Counted from the first letter of the stretch, positions 30,917 to 39,511 are shown. The stretch: DNA of 64,000 nt from Bacteroidales bacterium (GCA_020860515.1 JAJBUG010000053.1:1-64000); one strand, 5' to 3'. A program made the numbers and translations. Notes: generated from the sequence alone by a model not told the origin.

Positions 30917-32557
30917 TTATCGGTGTAAACCATTGCTTGATGCCAATTCTGGGTGTTGGCCTATCATATCCTCAATACCCTCTTCCAAGTAGTCATTGAG
31001 CGTGTTTTTATAATCCAACTCATAGCTGAGAGTTAAAGATTTGTCATCCTCAGCTGTGAAGGTAAGCGTCTTTTCCCATTTGTCATATTCCACCTTAATG
31101 CGCTGCTCTAATCGATCGTCTTCCACAAATGGGTTACCCTTGATTTTGTTCCAGTCTTCTTCAAAAGATTTCTTAGCTGCGTAATCATGTTTGACTTCTT
31201 CGGTTGCCAAAGCTAAGTTCTCGGCCAAAGGTTTGTTGGTCTTGAATGGAATTTCATAATATGCAGCTTCATCACGAGATTCAAATATTAGGATTGGTTT
31301 AGATGGATGGGCTGATACCACCATCTTTATATCTTTATCAATCGAAACCGTGTCAGAGTGAAGCTTATTATTGGCATAGTAATCCTTCATATATTCAGGC
31401 ACACCCAAATCCATTTCAAATGAATCCTTGATGGTGTCGCGTGTGTATTTACTGAGAGCAACGCCTTTTTTCTTAAGCTCCATTATGCCTTCTATTCGTG
31501 CCGACATCAGCATTGATGCCTTTTTGGCATCTTCAAGCACATTTTTCACATAGTTTGGACCTTGACCAAGCACCATCAGCCAGTTTCTCAGGTAACTTGC
31601 CGAGTTTTCCAATATTCCCGAGCCTTTTTCCTCGTAAGAGCTTGGCATGTGGCCAATGTTGAACTTAGCGCAGGTAAGGATGGATGCAAATTCTGCGACC
31701 AACTCTTCACGAGCGTAGCTTGGCGATCCAAATCCATGCCCGTCAGGACGAGCGAATCTATGTATTGCGCCTGTAGAATGTGCCATTTCATGCAGGGCAG
31801 TGGATGCGTAATCTTCAGGAGTGTTAAACTGTGAGGGCTTTGGCAGGGTAATAGAATCCGCCATTGGCCTATAGAAGGCTTGATTGCCTGAATGAGAGAT
31901 GGGGCAACGCCATAATTGATGAGTTGTCATATCTGTCAATGGCTCAAACACCTCTATCTTTTTCTCTTCGGGGGCATGGGTCAGTTTTTGATAAAGTTCA
32001 GGCCGCTTTTCCACCATATCGGTTTGGTCGATATTGAACACAAGGAAAACTTTGGTGCCGGTTTTCTTTGTCACATAATTCTCCTTTTCCTCTTCTGAGA
32101 GTTTGGCATAGTCATCCATAGTGATTTCATTCTTGGTATCTTTATTGATGCACTTGTAGATGGGAAGAATCACTGGAAATGATTTTTCGCCTTTCTTTAT
32201 CAAGACAGTGGGAAGCACCTTGCCTTCCTTATCCTTGGCAGGGGTGATATTGCCATTCTTATCTTTAGTCAGATTGAGAGCTTTGATTTGGTTAAAAGTG
32301 GCAAATATGGGTGCATTCCAGCCTTTGCTGGCTGAAAAGAACATTAAGACGAGAGAGTTGATTCCGCTGTAATTGCGACCCGACATATTGTGAGGCAACC
32401 CAGTTTGGGTGTTGATCCAAGGCTTTAGCCAGTCATCCTTTCGATTTTTGATGTATTGCACAAGAAGATCGGCATACATTTCGTAGGTCTTGTCTTCTTT
32501 CTCTTGCGCATAGGCTGCTGCATTGGCTCTTTCCTCGGGGGTTTTGGAATAAGCCAT
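30917..32557 (-). CDS. ArdC-like antirestriction protein with zincin domain and GLHR tag
   Basis: The 546-residue polyvalent protein has an ArdC N-terminal domain (about 25-200): NMSGRNYSGINSLVLMFFSA, PIFATFNQIKALN and KKGEKSFPVIL. A zincin metallopeptidase-like domain follows, with HEMAHSTGAIHRF (HExxH near residues 254-258) and the downstream REELVAEFASILTC helix that supplies the third ligand. ArdC proteins bind single-stranded DNA and protect entering DNA from restriction. The C-terminus is module A: FEEDWNKIKG, KVEYDKWEKTLTF, LDYKNTLNDYLEEG, then HPELASSNGLHR with the shared tag. It has no signal peptide. It is the best functional anchor for the idea that tagged proteins travel with DNA. 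Confidence 0.88.
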   Translation of the reverse strand: MAYSKTPEERANAAAYAQEKEDKTYEMYADLLVQYIKNRKDDWLKPWINTQTGLPHNMSGRNYSGINSLVLMFFSASKGWNAPIFATFNQIKALNLTKDKNGNITPAKDKEGKVLPTVLIKKGEKSFPVILPIYKCINKDTKNEITMDDYAKLSEEEKENYVTKKTGTKVFLVFNIDQTDMVEKRPELYQKLTHAPEEKKIEVFEPLTDMTTHQLWRCPISHSGNQAFYRPMADSITLPKPSQFNTPEDYASTALHEMAHSTGAIHRFARPDGHGFGSPSYAREELVAEFASILTCAKFNIGHMPSSYEEKGSGILENSASYLRNWLMVLGQGPNYVKNVLEDAKKASMLMSARIEGIMELKKKGVALSKYTRDTIKDSFEMDLGVPEYMKDYYANNKLHSDTVSIDKDIKMVVSAHPSKPILIFESRDEAAYYEIPFKTNKPLAENLALATEEVKHDYAAKKSFEEDWNKIKGNPFVEDDRLEQRIKVEYDKWEKTLTFTAEDDKSLTLSYELDYKNTLNDYLEEGIEDMIGQHPELASSNGLHR

Positions 32558-32614
32558 ATTGTGGTGATTGAAATAGGAGTGGTTATGAGAATTCTTTATA
32601 TGATGTTATTCTAA

Positions 32615-33370
32615 TTAGCGAGATAATGCTTGGTCATTGGCTTCGCGAAGAGCTTCAATCATTTCATCGTCGTAGGCATCTTCTGGGATGTATTCTAAGC
32701 CTCCGTTCTTGCAGAGCTTCCAGCAACCATTAAGTCCGAAATTATATTTTTCGGTAAGACCGGCTTCCTTGCGCCAATCCAGCTTATCCCCTTCGATTAT
32801 TCGTAGGCCTGTTTCGCTGTTTAGATCTATGCCGAAAGTAAGAGGATTCCCATCTTTATAGATGGTCATAAGGCCATTGTGGAAAAGCTTCCTTACTTCT
32901 TGGATTGAAACCCTCTCTTTGTTGATTATCTCCATAAGAGAATTGTTGAGTTCTTCACTTGATGGCATAAACATTACACAATTGAGCGAACGATTCACTT
33001 GATAGAAACCTGGGCTTGTGCCAGCGATAGGTGATAATGGCAGTTTGGAGAATACTGAATATCCTTGATTAAGGGCATCCTGAATTTCAGCAGGGTAATC
33101 TGAAAGGTCAATTGATGGCATTTGAGCTATCACCACATGATGCACTTTATTGTCAACTGGGTTGCGCTTGAGGAATATAGATGCTAATGCCACATCAGAT
33201 ACCCCATTTCCTTTGTCAATGACAAGAAGCATAGGTGAAGTAGCCACGCCATTTCGTAGGCGCATCAACTCTGCTTCTGGGAGATCTTGTATCATTTCCT
33301 TGCTAAGGCCGATTCTTGCCAAGGCCTCATAAGGGAATTCGTCTTCGGAAAATAAATTTTTATCCTTCAT
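32615..33370 (-). CDS. DUF4099-like accessory protein ending ALSR
   Basis: The 251-residue protein begins with a DUF4099-like helix-turn region, FPYEALARIGLSKEMIQDLP followed by LRNGVATSPMLLV (about 13-50), common in Bacteroidetes mobile-element proteins. A middle alpha/beta part and a short repeat-like region with YKDGNPLTFGIDLNSETGLR follow. The end, REANDQALSR, is a variant of the shared tag. There is no signal peptide. It lies between the ArdC gene and the module protein at 33421. A near-perfect shared leader (TTGAAATTTGGTT at 33371-33383 on the plus strand) touches its start. Function is unknown. Confidence 0.7.
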   Translation of the reverse strand: MKDKNLFSEDEFPYEALARIGLSKEMIQDLPEAELMRLRNGVATSPMLLVIDKGNGVSDVALASIFLKRNPVDNKVHHVVIAQMPSIDLSDYPAEIQDALNQGYSVFSKLPLSPIAGTSPGFYQVNRSLNCVMFMPSSEELNNSLMEIINKERVSIQEVRKLFHNGLMTIYKDGNPLTFGIDLNSETGLRIIEGDKLDWRKEAGLTEKYNFGLNGCWKLCKNGGLEYIPEDAYDDEMIEALREANDQALSR

Positions 33371-33420
33371 TTGAAATTTGGTTATGTGAGTGAATTATGA
33401 GGTATTTACTTTAAGGAGTG

Positions 33421-34086
33421 TTACATTCTTAAGCCAGAGGACTGGAATAGCTGAGGGAATTGCTTGTCTATTCCCTCGTATGCCTCCTTGAAGTTGTCCT
33501 GTACCGACTTGTTGTAATCCACTGGGTGGTCAAGCCATTTCTCACCAGGCAGATTGGCAATTATGCGGTCCTGATCAGCGTCGAAAGAGAACACGCAAAT
33601 CTCAGCTTCATTTGGGTCAAAATGCCACCAAGCCTTTATATTGTATTCTTTTTGGAATGGGGCTATATCCCAATAAAGCTGGAATCTTGAGCGTTGCAAT
33701 TCTTCTCGTGAATTTGGCTTATCGTCGAATGGCTCTGCAATAGTGTCACGCACTATGTGTTCTTCCTGAATCTTCTTGCGGATTTCAGATTGGAACAGTG
33801 GCATCACTACTACAAACCGAGCCATTTGCTCAATATCTTCATCAGTCCAAGCCTCCTGCTTGATGTTGGCAATGGTAGCGGCTTTCATATTTGGCAATAG
33901 CAAAGCCGTGGTGGGTATTCTTTTCTTCCAAGAATACCAATGTGGTTTCAGCTCAAACTTACCCAACAGAAAGTCTTCTTTCTCAATTTGCTTTGGCACT
34001 AAGGAGTGGTTGTCAATCGTAGTGTCATATTCTTTGAGAAAGGCTTCCACAGCATCAATGGTCTGAACTTTGAAGAGGGTCTGCAT
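33421..34086 (-). CDS. Module A protein ending SSGLRM
   Basis: The 221-residue protein starts MQTLFKVQTIDAVEAFLKEY. A longer frame exists, but the start at 34086 is chosen because the shared leader AACCAAAATTCAAG sits just before it and the upstream part overlaps the previous gene's tag. The N-terminal half is unrecognised. The second half is the recurrent module: AWWHFDPNEAEICVFSFDAD, VDYNKSVQDNFKEAYEG and FPQLFQSSGLRM. It has no signal peptide and is acidic. It belongs to the same operon as two further module proteins and the ArdC protein, so these probably work together or share a carrier. Confidence 0.75.
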   Translation of the reverse strand: MQTLFKVQTIDAVEAFLKEYDTTIDNHSLVPKQIEKEDFLLGKFELKPHWYSWKKRIPTTALLLPNMKAATIANIKQEAWTDEDIEQMARFVVVMPLFQSEIRKKIQEEHIVRDTIAEPFDDKPNSREELQRSRFQLYWDIAPFQKEYNIKAWWHFDPNEAEICVFSFDADQDRIIANLPGEKWLDHPVDYNKSVQDNFKEAYEGIDKQFPQLFQSSGLRM

Positions 34087-34093
34087 AAAATGC

Positions 34094-34106
34094 TTGAATT
34101 TTGGTT
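34094..34106 (-). promoter_or_regulatory. Shared start leader that fixes the 34086 start
   Basis: The minus strand reads AACCAAAATTCAA 7 bp before ATG. The identical 13-mer precedes the starts at 34780 (34788-34800) and 35170 (35178-35190). Confidence 0.8.
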
Positions 34107-34126
34107 GTGAGGGAAAGTCTAAGAGT

Positions 34127-34780
34127 TTAGCGATGCAGTCCTTCTGATTGTTGCACCTCTGGATGGTCATTGGCGTATCGCTCCAAAGCAAAATCAATAT
34201 TCTCTGACACTGAGAAATCGTAATCTACTTCGTATCTTTCCTCAGCACGAAAACCTATGTTAGTTACGCCACCAATAGCAATTGCATCTTTCTCAGGCTC
34301 ATATTGCAAGTAGCGGATTACCTCTGTGTCAGGCCATTCTGCAATAGGCTGGATGCCTTTGAAAAATTCTTCCCATTTTGGCTTGAAGTCCTCACGGAAA
34401 GCTTGCTTTTCAATCTCACGCATTTCTGGCAAGCGAGCGCGTCCATTATCAGAATACCCTGCTTCCAAAAATGCTTTCTTTACTTGGGCTTCATCCATTT
34501 TATTGTATAAATGAAACTCGTTGGCGTAGCTGCTGAAAGTCAAAGCGTACTTTTCATCCTCAGCAATGATATCACCATAGACCTTGTTTTCAGGATAAAT
34601 TTCGTCAACTTCTGGCTCATTTTCTCCATACCAGCCTTTGGCTTCTTTCAACGCTTCACTGAAATCAGGACATTCTTCACCGTACTGACCCTCTTTGACA
34701 TTCCAAAGAGTATCAAAGAGGGAATCGCCAGGCTGAATCTGTTCCAATTCTCCATAAAAGATTTTCTTTTCTTCTTCCAT
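34127..34780 (-). CDS. Two-lobed accessory protein with GLHR tag, paralogue of 9814-10470
   Basis: The 217-residue acidic protein aligns along its whole length with the protein at 9814-10470. The first lobe has KYALTFSSYANEFHLYNKMD. The joining helix is AFREDFKPKWEEFF. The second lobe is module A, with YLQYEPEKDAIAIGGVTN, VDYDFSVSENIDFALE and HPEVQQSEGLHR. The duplication across two operons indicates selection for more than one copy. There is no export signal or membrane segment. The start is supported by the exact shared leader at 34788-34800. Function is unknown. Confidence 0.75.
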   Translation of the reverse strand: MEEEKKIFYGELEQIQPGDSLFDTLWNVKEGQYGEECPDFSEALKEAKGWYGENEPEVDEIYPENKVYGDIIAEDEKYALTFSSYANEFHLYNKMDEAQVKKAFLEAGYSDNGRARLPEMREIEKQAFREDFKPKWEEFFKGIQPIAEWPDTEVIRYLQYEPEKDAIAIGGVTNIGFRAEERYEVDYDFSVSENIDFALERYANDHPEVQQSEGLHR

Positions 34781-34828
34781 AATGCTCTTGAATTTTGGTT
34801 GTGATAAATGAAATGGGAGCGGCTGTAG

Positions 34829-35170
34829 TTACATGCTTAGCGCGCTGGCGCGCTCTAAGTCGGGGCAACATTCAATCACGGCCTCTTTGGCATTGTCAAT
34901 GTTTTCATCTACGGTTAAGCCGTAATCAATCTCAGTGCGAATAGGATGGAGACCTTCAACCATTACGCGCAGTTCGTCTTGGGTAGAATCATATTCGATG
35001 AGGCAAAGAGTTTCGTCTGCGTCATCAAAATTCTCAATTACATGGAATGAATCATCACTATTGAAAAGGCGTTCCAACCATTCATTCTGAAAACTTTGTT
35101 TTCGGGGATCTACAATCTCCACTTCTTCTTTGTTGCCATCTACTTTGACTTCTGTAATGTTCTCTTCCAT
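34829..35170 (-). CDS. Short module A protein ending ALSM
   Basis: The 113-residue protein is essentially one copy of module A after a short acidic N-terminus: SFQNEWLERLF, TLCLIEYDSTQDELRVM, IDYGLTVDENIDNAKEA and CPDLERASALSM. It looks like the second lobe of the proteins at 34127 and 9814 standing alone, so the module can fold independently. It is the first gene of the second minus-strand operon, right behind repeat copy B, with an exact shared leader at 35178-35190. Function is unknown, and the end is a divergent form of the tag. Confidence 0.7.
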   Translation of the reverse strand: MEENITEVKVDGNKEEVEIVDPRKQSFQNEWLERLFNSDDSFHVIENFDDADETLCLIEYDSTQDELRVMVEGLHPIRTEIDYGLTVDENIDNAKEAVIECCPDLERASALSM

Positions 35171-35332
35171 AATGCTCTTGAATTTTGGTTTGGTGCCTCT
35201 AAGTTACAAACTTTAAGGCAGATACCATTGAATCACTATCCTAATTTTACAATTTTATCCTCATTTTTTCACTTTTTCTGTGATTGATTTTTCATAACTG
35301 AACCTTTCACCCACTTCGTTGCACAGACCTCT
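35171..35332. repeat. Operon-head repeat, copy B
   Basis: Nearly identical to 28441-28600 over about 155 bp. Its inner 51 bp (35282-35332, starting GATTGATTTTTCATAACTGA) is identical to 62250-62300. It heads the second accessory operon and is divergent from the AAA+ gene. Confidence 0.9.
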
Positions 35333-35635
35333 TGTTAACCTGTAAGTGCCTATTTTAGAAAAAACTATTGAGATCTTTAGGGTTTCACTCAAATGGTTTC
35401 AATATTACCTCCAAGACTCTCTTTCCAAGGTTGTCAAAAACCCCTTAAATAGTTTATATCCAAATACTTAAATCTTACAACCTTATTCTGCCAAGATAAT
35501 AATAAAAGAAATAATTATTTGACAGATAAAGGTTTAAGTAGATTGACTATAACCTTCTCCACATAGTTAACCTTGGAAAATTTCTTAAGCTTGTTTTCTG
35601 CCTTAACTTTGCATCGTAATCAAAATGACACTGAT
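35333..35635. other. Intergenic region with repeated AACCTT motifs
   Basis: No gene is seen. AACCTT or its complement occurs five times (35427, 35479, 35529, 35551, 35569). The -7 box for the AAA+ gene is at 35614-35622. Confidence 0.5.
35614..35622 (+). promoter_or_regulatory. Probable -7 box for the AAA+ gene
   Basis: TAACTTTGC matches TAnnTTTG. No TTG lies at the usual 19-20 bp upstream, so activation by a regulator is possible. The ATG is 14 bp downstream. Confidence 0.55.
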
Positions 35636-36988
35636 ATGACCAACGAAAATAATCATAATTTTCCGCCTACCGATGCCCGATGCTATGTGGCAGGGATCAG
35701 GTTGTTTCCAGCAGAAGATGTCATCCAAGAATTTGTTGGTACGGCTCTCTGCGGACCTGTAATCTCAGCTAAGCTTCCAAAGGGTAAAGTTCAGATACAA
35801 GTTGATGTGCAATTCTCAGGCACTTGCCCTCCCATAGATCTTCGTTCTTATCCTATCCTTGAAGTTTGTTGTTCAATCGAACACCAAGGCGAACAGGGTA
35901 TGATCACTTCGGATGTGCGCAAATTTATGTTGGAGAAATGGCCCAAGATGGAGCGTACTTTTGTGCTCAACATAGAAGGAGGTATTTTGAAGTCTGACGA
36001 TTTATACTCAATCTATCTGCGCACCTCTCATCCGGCCTTCCATGGCGCAGTGTCGGTGATTCGATTCAAGGGCATCCGACGCAAAAATGGTTTTCAAGGA
36101 TTTGTGGCACAAAATGAAATATCTGATTTGAAGCCTTGCCACGCTAATGCGATGGATGAATTAAATTCAATGATTGGTCTTCAAAATGTCAAGGATGCTA
36201 TTTATCGTACTGCTGCTTTGTGCGCTTTTAACATTAAACGTGAGGATTTAGGCATTACGCCAGTGCAAGCATCGCTACATTCGATGTTTGTGGGTTCTCC
36301 TGGCACTGGCAAAACCACGGTGGCTAAGCTTCTCGGCCAAATACTTCATGACATTGGGGCTTTAAGCCGAGGACATGTGGTAGTGAAAGAGCGAGCAAGT
36401 CTTGTAACGGAGAATTACGGTGGTGCCGAGGCGATGGTAACCAAGGCCATCCATGAATCTATGGGTGGAATCCTTTTTATTGACGAGGCCTATCTGTTGT
36501 GCAATCCCCAAGACCCACGCGATCCTGGAAAGGATGTCATCAATAGTTTGCTTACCGCTATGGGCGATCCAAAGAAGAAGGATTGGATGGTCATCTTCGC
36601 TGGCTATACTAAGCAAACTCTCGCCATCCTTGATTCCAATCCGGGTCTGCGCTCTCGTATCAATTCTGGCAATATCTATGAGTTTGCGGATTATTCTACA
36701 GAAGAGTTGATTCAGATAGCCCATTCATATCTTGACCGCTATCAGTTGCAATTAACATCTGAGGCAGAAACAAAACTGCATGAAAAAATATTGGTTGACT
36801 ATGCCACAAAGGATGAAACCTTTGGCAATGCCCGATACATTACCTCCCTCATTGAAAACCAAATCGCCGTGAATATGGCTATGCGTGTCAAGGAATCAAA
36901 CGATCTCCAATCACTATCGGTCATTGAGGCTTGCGACATACCTGAGCCAAATGCTCCACAATCCAAGCCACGCCTTGGATTCTGCTAA
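35636..36988 (+). CDS. CbxX/SpoVK-type AAA+ ATPase
   Basis: The 450-residue protein has an unrecognised N-terminal domain (about 15-160) with a strand-rich layout, beginning ARCYVAGIRLFPAEDVIQEF. A CbxX/CfqX AAA+ domain follows: LNSMIGLQNVKDAIYR, Walker A GSPGTGKTT near 219, Walker B ILFIDEAYLL near 279, sensor region DWMVIFAGY, and the arginine-finger segment NPGLRSRIN. These ATPases remodel or activate protein complexes. The start at 35636 is chosen because it follows the -7 box at a plausible distance. A longer frame would include the promoter. It is the first of three plus-strand genes and is probably cotranscribed with the exported protein 27 bp downstream. Its target here is unknown. 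Confidence 0.85.
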   Translation: MTNENNHNFPPTDARCYVAGIRLFPAEDVIQEFVGTALCGPVISAKLPKGKVQIQVDVQFSGTCPPIDLRSYPILEVCCSIEHQGEQGMITSDVRKFMLEKWPKMERTFVLNIEGGILKSDDLYSIYLRTSHPAFHGAVSVIRFKGIRRKNGFQGFVAQNEISDLKPCHANAMDELNSMIGLQNVKDAIYRTAALCAFNIKREDLGITPVQASLHSMFVGSPGTGKTTVAKLLGQILHDIGALSRGHVVVKERASLVTENYGGAEAMVTKAIHESMGGILFIDEAYLLCNPQDPRDPGKDVINSLLTAMGDPKKKDWMVIFAGYTKQTLAILDSNPGLRSRINSGNIYEFADYSTEELIQIAHSYLDRYQLQLTSEAETKLHEKILVDYATKDETFGNARYITSLIENQIAVNMAMRVKESNDLQSLSVIEACDIPEPNAPQSKPRLGFC

Positions 36989-37015
36989 CTATATATAAAT
37001 AACTTCTAAAACCAT

Positions 37016-37660
37016 ATGATCATGAAACTTACAACTATCCTTTCAGCAACCATCATGGCACTGGCAACCCTCGTTCCAACCACCACTAATGCCGATACCT
37101 CGTTGAAGCAAGACGGCTTCGAGCTGGTAATCAACATTGAGGAAGACCAAACTCTCTTCATCGACAGCCTTATTTGCGACAGCGATCCTCTGCGTCGCAA
37201 CCTTCTGGTCAATGCTGATGGCCTTGGCTATTACCCTAACGAAGCCACTCACCGAATCAACGCTGACTTCATCGATTGGAAGAGCGTAGTGCCTGGTGAA
37301 AAATACACCCTCACTCTCCATCGTGCCGACGAGGATATGCATGAGTATAAGCTTACAACAGTCCTTGCTTACAATATCCTTACCATTGGTTCAGTCATAA
37401 CCAAGGATTTTGATACCAACTATGAACTTACTCTGCCTGAGAATAACAATTCAATGTTGGTGTATTGGGGTGAGCCGCAAGATCGTGTCAGTCATATCTA
37501 CTACAAGGAATACAAAGGCCAGTTGGTGCATGAGCGTTACCAGTGGAAAGGAAAACCAATCTTTGGTTCGCTTCACACATGCGCAGTAGATGGTAATTCT
37601 ATTGATCACCTCTACGCCACCCCTGGCCTCCATACCATAACCATCCTTACCACACTCTAA
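37016..37660 (+). CDS. Exported hypothetical protein
   Basis: The protein of about 214 residues has a signal peptide (MKLTTILSATIMALATLVPT, then TTNA). The start may be 37016 or the second ATG at 37022. The mature part is rich in beta strands and aromatic residues (HIYYKEYKGQLVHERYQWKG near 160-180) and ends GLHTITILTTL. I recognise no family. It has no lipobox, so it is periplasmic or secreted. It follows the AAA+ ATPase by 27 bp and ends before a strong terminator at 37726-37760. The pairing of a cytoplasmic AAA+ protein with an exported protein is not one I can assign. Confidence 0.65.
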   Translation: MIMKLTTILSATIMALATLVPTTTNADTSLKQDGFELVINIEEDQTLFIDSLICDSDPLRRNLLVNADGLGYYPNEATHRINADFIDWKSVVPGEKYTLTLHRADEDMHEYKLTTVLAYNILTIGSVITKDFDTNYELTLPENNNSMLVYWGEPQDRVSHIYYKEYKGQLVHERYQWKGKPIFGSLHTCAVDGNSIDHLYATPGLHTITILTTL

Positions 37661-37725
37661 GGTATCTTCAACACTGAGCCTAAGCCGTATCAGGCGTTTA
37701 CAAATAGTTTTTATTTACACTGAAT

Positions 37726-37760
37726 GTGCCGTGACCCTTCCGATCCACGGCACTTTTTTT
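37726..37760 (+). terminator. Rho-independent terminator
   Basis: GTGCCGTG pairs with CACGGCAC, followed by TTTTTTT. It lies 66 bp after the exported-protein gene. Confidence 0.9.
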
Positions 37761-37813
37761 ATGTATGCAATCCTCGACTTTCTTCAAGTTTTGTAAAAAT
37801 TATTGTAGAAATT

Positions 37814-37843
37814 TTGCTGCTTCAAAAATTATTCTTACCTTTG
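37814..37843 (+). promoter_or_regulatory. Bacteroidetes promoter for the M23 gene
   Basis: TTG (37814-37816), 19 bp, TACCTTTG (37836-37843). The ATG is at 37873. Confidence 0.75.
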
Positions 37844-37872
37844 TGCCATCATAACCAATAATTCATCATTTT

Positions 37873-38571
37873 ATGACTTATCGACCTTTCGTCCTTTATG
37901 TCGGATTGGCACTATCGCTAATGGCTGGTGCCCAGTCGCCATTTTATACGATCCAAAACAAGCCAAAACTATCTAAGGTGAGGGTTGTGGAGGACGATGG
38001 ACCCATAACCAACGACATTCAACAACAAACAGCTCCTATGGTCGAGCCTTCATCAAAGGCTTCGACCCAAGAGGTTGCTGTTGAAATACCAGACAGCATA
38101 ATGGAATCCAAAGAGAAGTTGGTGCAAGCTTACCTGAGCGTGTCACCCCCAATCAAAGGCGAACTTACCGTAACTTCGCCTTATGGCATGAGGCTCGATC
38201 CTATTAAGGGTAAGAAAATGAAAATGCACCCAGGACTTGACCTGAGATCTGACACTGCCCAAGTTCTTTCGATGATGCCAGGCAAGGTAACAAAGATGGG
38301 AGCTGATAAGCGGTCAGGCATTTGGGTGTATGTTGAAAGTGGGGATATTGGCATCAGTTATTGCCATCTATCCTCGATAGCAGTGCAGAAGGGTCAGTGG
38401 GTAAATGCTGGCGAGGTATTGGCTATTAGCGGAAGCACTGGCAGCGTTACTGGTCCTCACCTCCATATTACCACCAAACATAAAGGAAAGATAATAGACC
38501 CTCAGATAGTGCTGAACTTCATCGTTAACACTCGTCGTGACATCTTATCTCAACTGCAAGCAATGAATTGA
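37873..38571 (+). CDS. Exported M23 zinc endopeptidase
   Basis: The 232-residue protein has a signal peptide (MTYRPFVLYVGLALSLMAGA) and a complete M23/LytM domain. VTSPYGMRLDPIKGKKMKMH precedes the metal site HPGLD (His119, Asp123), then YCHLSSIAVQKGQWVNAGEV, and GPHLHITTKHKGKIIDPQIV with the HxH motif near 195-197. It should cut peptide crosslinks of peptidoglycan, locally opening the wall for channel assembly or remodelling. It has its own promoter and a convergent terminator with the Fic gene. Unlike the other M23-like proteins of this window it has an export signal and intact catalytic residues. Confidence 0.88.
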   Translation: MTYRPFVLYVGLALSLMAGAQSPFYTIQNKPKLSKVRVVEDDGPITNDIQQQTAPMVEPSSKASTQEVAVEIPDSIMESKEKLVQAYLSVSPPIKGELTVTSPYGMRLDPIKGKKMKMHPGLDLRSDTAQVLSMMPGKVTKMGADKRSGIWVYVESGDIGISYCHLSSIAVQKGQWVNAGEVLAISGSTGSVTGPHLHITTKHKGKIIDPQIVLNFIVNTRRDILSQLQAMN

Positions 38572-38628
38572 TAAAATATTATAGGTGGATGTGTTTTTAT
38601 AGCACCGGTATAATGTGATGAATGTGAA

Positions 38629-38662
38629 AAGCCCTGGCCAATCGTGAGATCAGCCAGGGCTT
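38629..38662. terminator. Hairpin between converging M23 and Fic genes
   Basis: AAGCCCTGGC pairs perfectly with GCCAGGGCTT around a 14-nt loop, between plus-strand and minus-strand gene ends. Confidence 0.8.
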
Positions 38663-38666
38663 GATG

Positions 38667-39485
38667 TTATCTTCTTCCCCTTCCTCCGCTTGGAGCGAGA
38701 GGATCTATATCCAAAGATTCATAATAATTGTCAAGTTCCTTCCGTAGGTGTTGAGAATGCACTCCTAACATAAAATTGATAAATGGTTGTGGTGTTTCAT
38801 CTTCACGTGATTTTATCAATGCTTCAATGTAACTTGCTTTTTCCCTTTTGTCAACATAACTTAATGGCAACCCCCTTTCTTCCTCAATCATATTCATCAC
38901 AAGTCGTGACATTCGCCCATTTCCATCAAGCCATGGATGAATGTCAACCAAACGTTTGTGTGCCTCAAATGCTAAAGAGTAAGCTTTGTCACAATCCATG
39001 TTTGGCAGAGATTTTCTTTGATCATTAATCCATTGACAAAATTCATTCAACTTAGCAGGAACTTTCAGGAAACTCATATATGATTTACCTCCAACTCCAG
39101 CAGTGACATTGCACAATCTTAATTCTCCCTTTGAAGAATCAAATGAACCCATAGGAGTATTCATAGTAGAACCTGTTCTGCGCAACATTATTCCTGAGAG
39201 TTCACACAATGATTCAACAGTAAAGGGCTTCTTGTTTCTGGCCCATTCAAGACCAGTATCATAAGCCTCTTTACAATCCAGATTCATCATTTGCTCTTTG
39301 ATGGGTTTCCCATTTGCAGGAATGCCTTCATCAAAAAGCAATTGATTCTCTACTTCCGTAACTGTGCTTCCCTCGATGGCAGTAGAATGAGTAATCAACG
39401 AATATAGGTAAAACTTGTTATGGTCAATCAAGTTCTCTATATCGGAATCAAAATATTCTTCTATCAAATCATTAATCTTTTCCAT
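38667..39485 (-). CDS. Fic/DOC family protein
   Basis: The 272-residue Fic protein has the core motif VDIHPWLDGNGRMSRL (HPFx(D/E)GNGR type, near 179-194), which binds nucleotide and transfers AMP or a related group to target proteins. The N-terminal STAIEGST (about 34-41) resembles the inhibitory [ST]xxxE[GN] helix of self-inhibited Fic proteins, so activity is probably restrained within the same chain. It ends APSGGRGRR. It is next to the AbiEii-type toxin pair on the same strand, 26 bp downstream of it, and may be cotranscribed. A defence or element-stability role is likely. Confidence 0.85.
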   Translation of the reverse strand: MEKINDLIEEYFDSDIENLIDHNKFYLYSLITHSTAIEGSTVTEVENQLLFDEGIPANGKPIKEQMMNLDCKEAYDTGLEWARNKKPFTVESLCELSGIMLRRTGSTMNTPMGSFDSSKGELRLCNVTAGVGGKSYMSFLKVPAKLNEFCQWINDQRKSLPNMDCDKAYSLAFEAHKRLVDIHPWLDGNGRMSRLVMNMIEEERGLPLSYVDKREKASYIEALIKSREDETPQPFINFMLGVHSQHLRKELDNYYESLDIDPLAPSGGRGRR

Positions 39486-39511
39486 AACTTTTTTATGTCT
39501 TTAAACTGGTA

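Noticed and set aside
34087..34197. Upstream extension of the 33421 protein
   Set aside because: It would overlap the previous gene's tag and ignore the exact shared leader before 34086.
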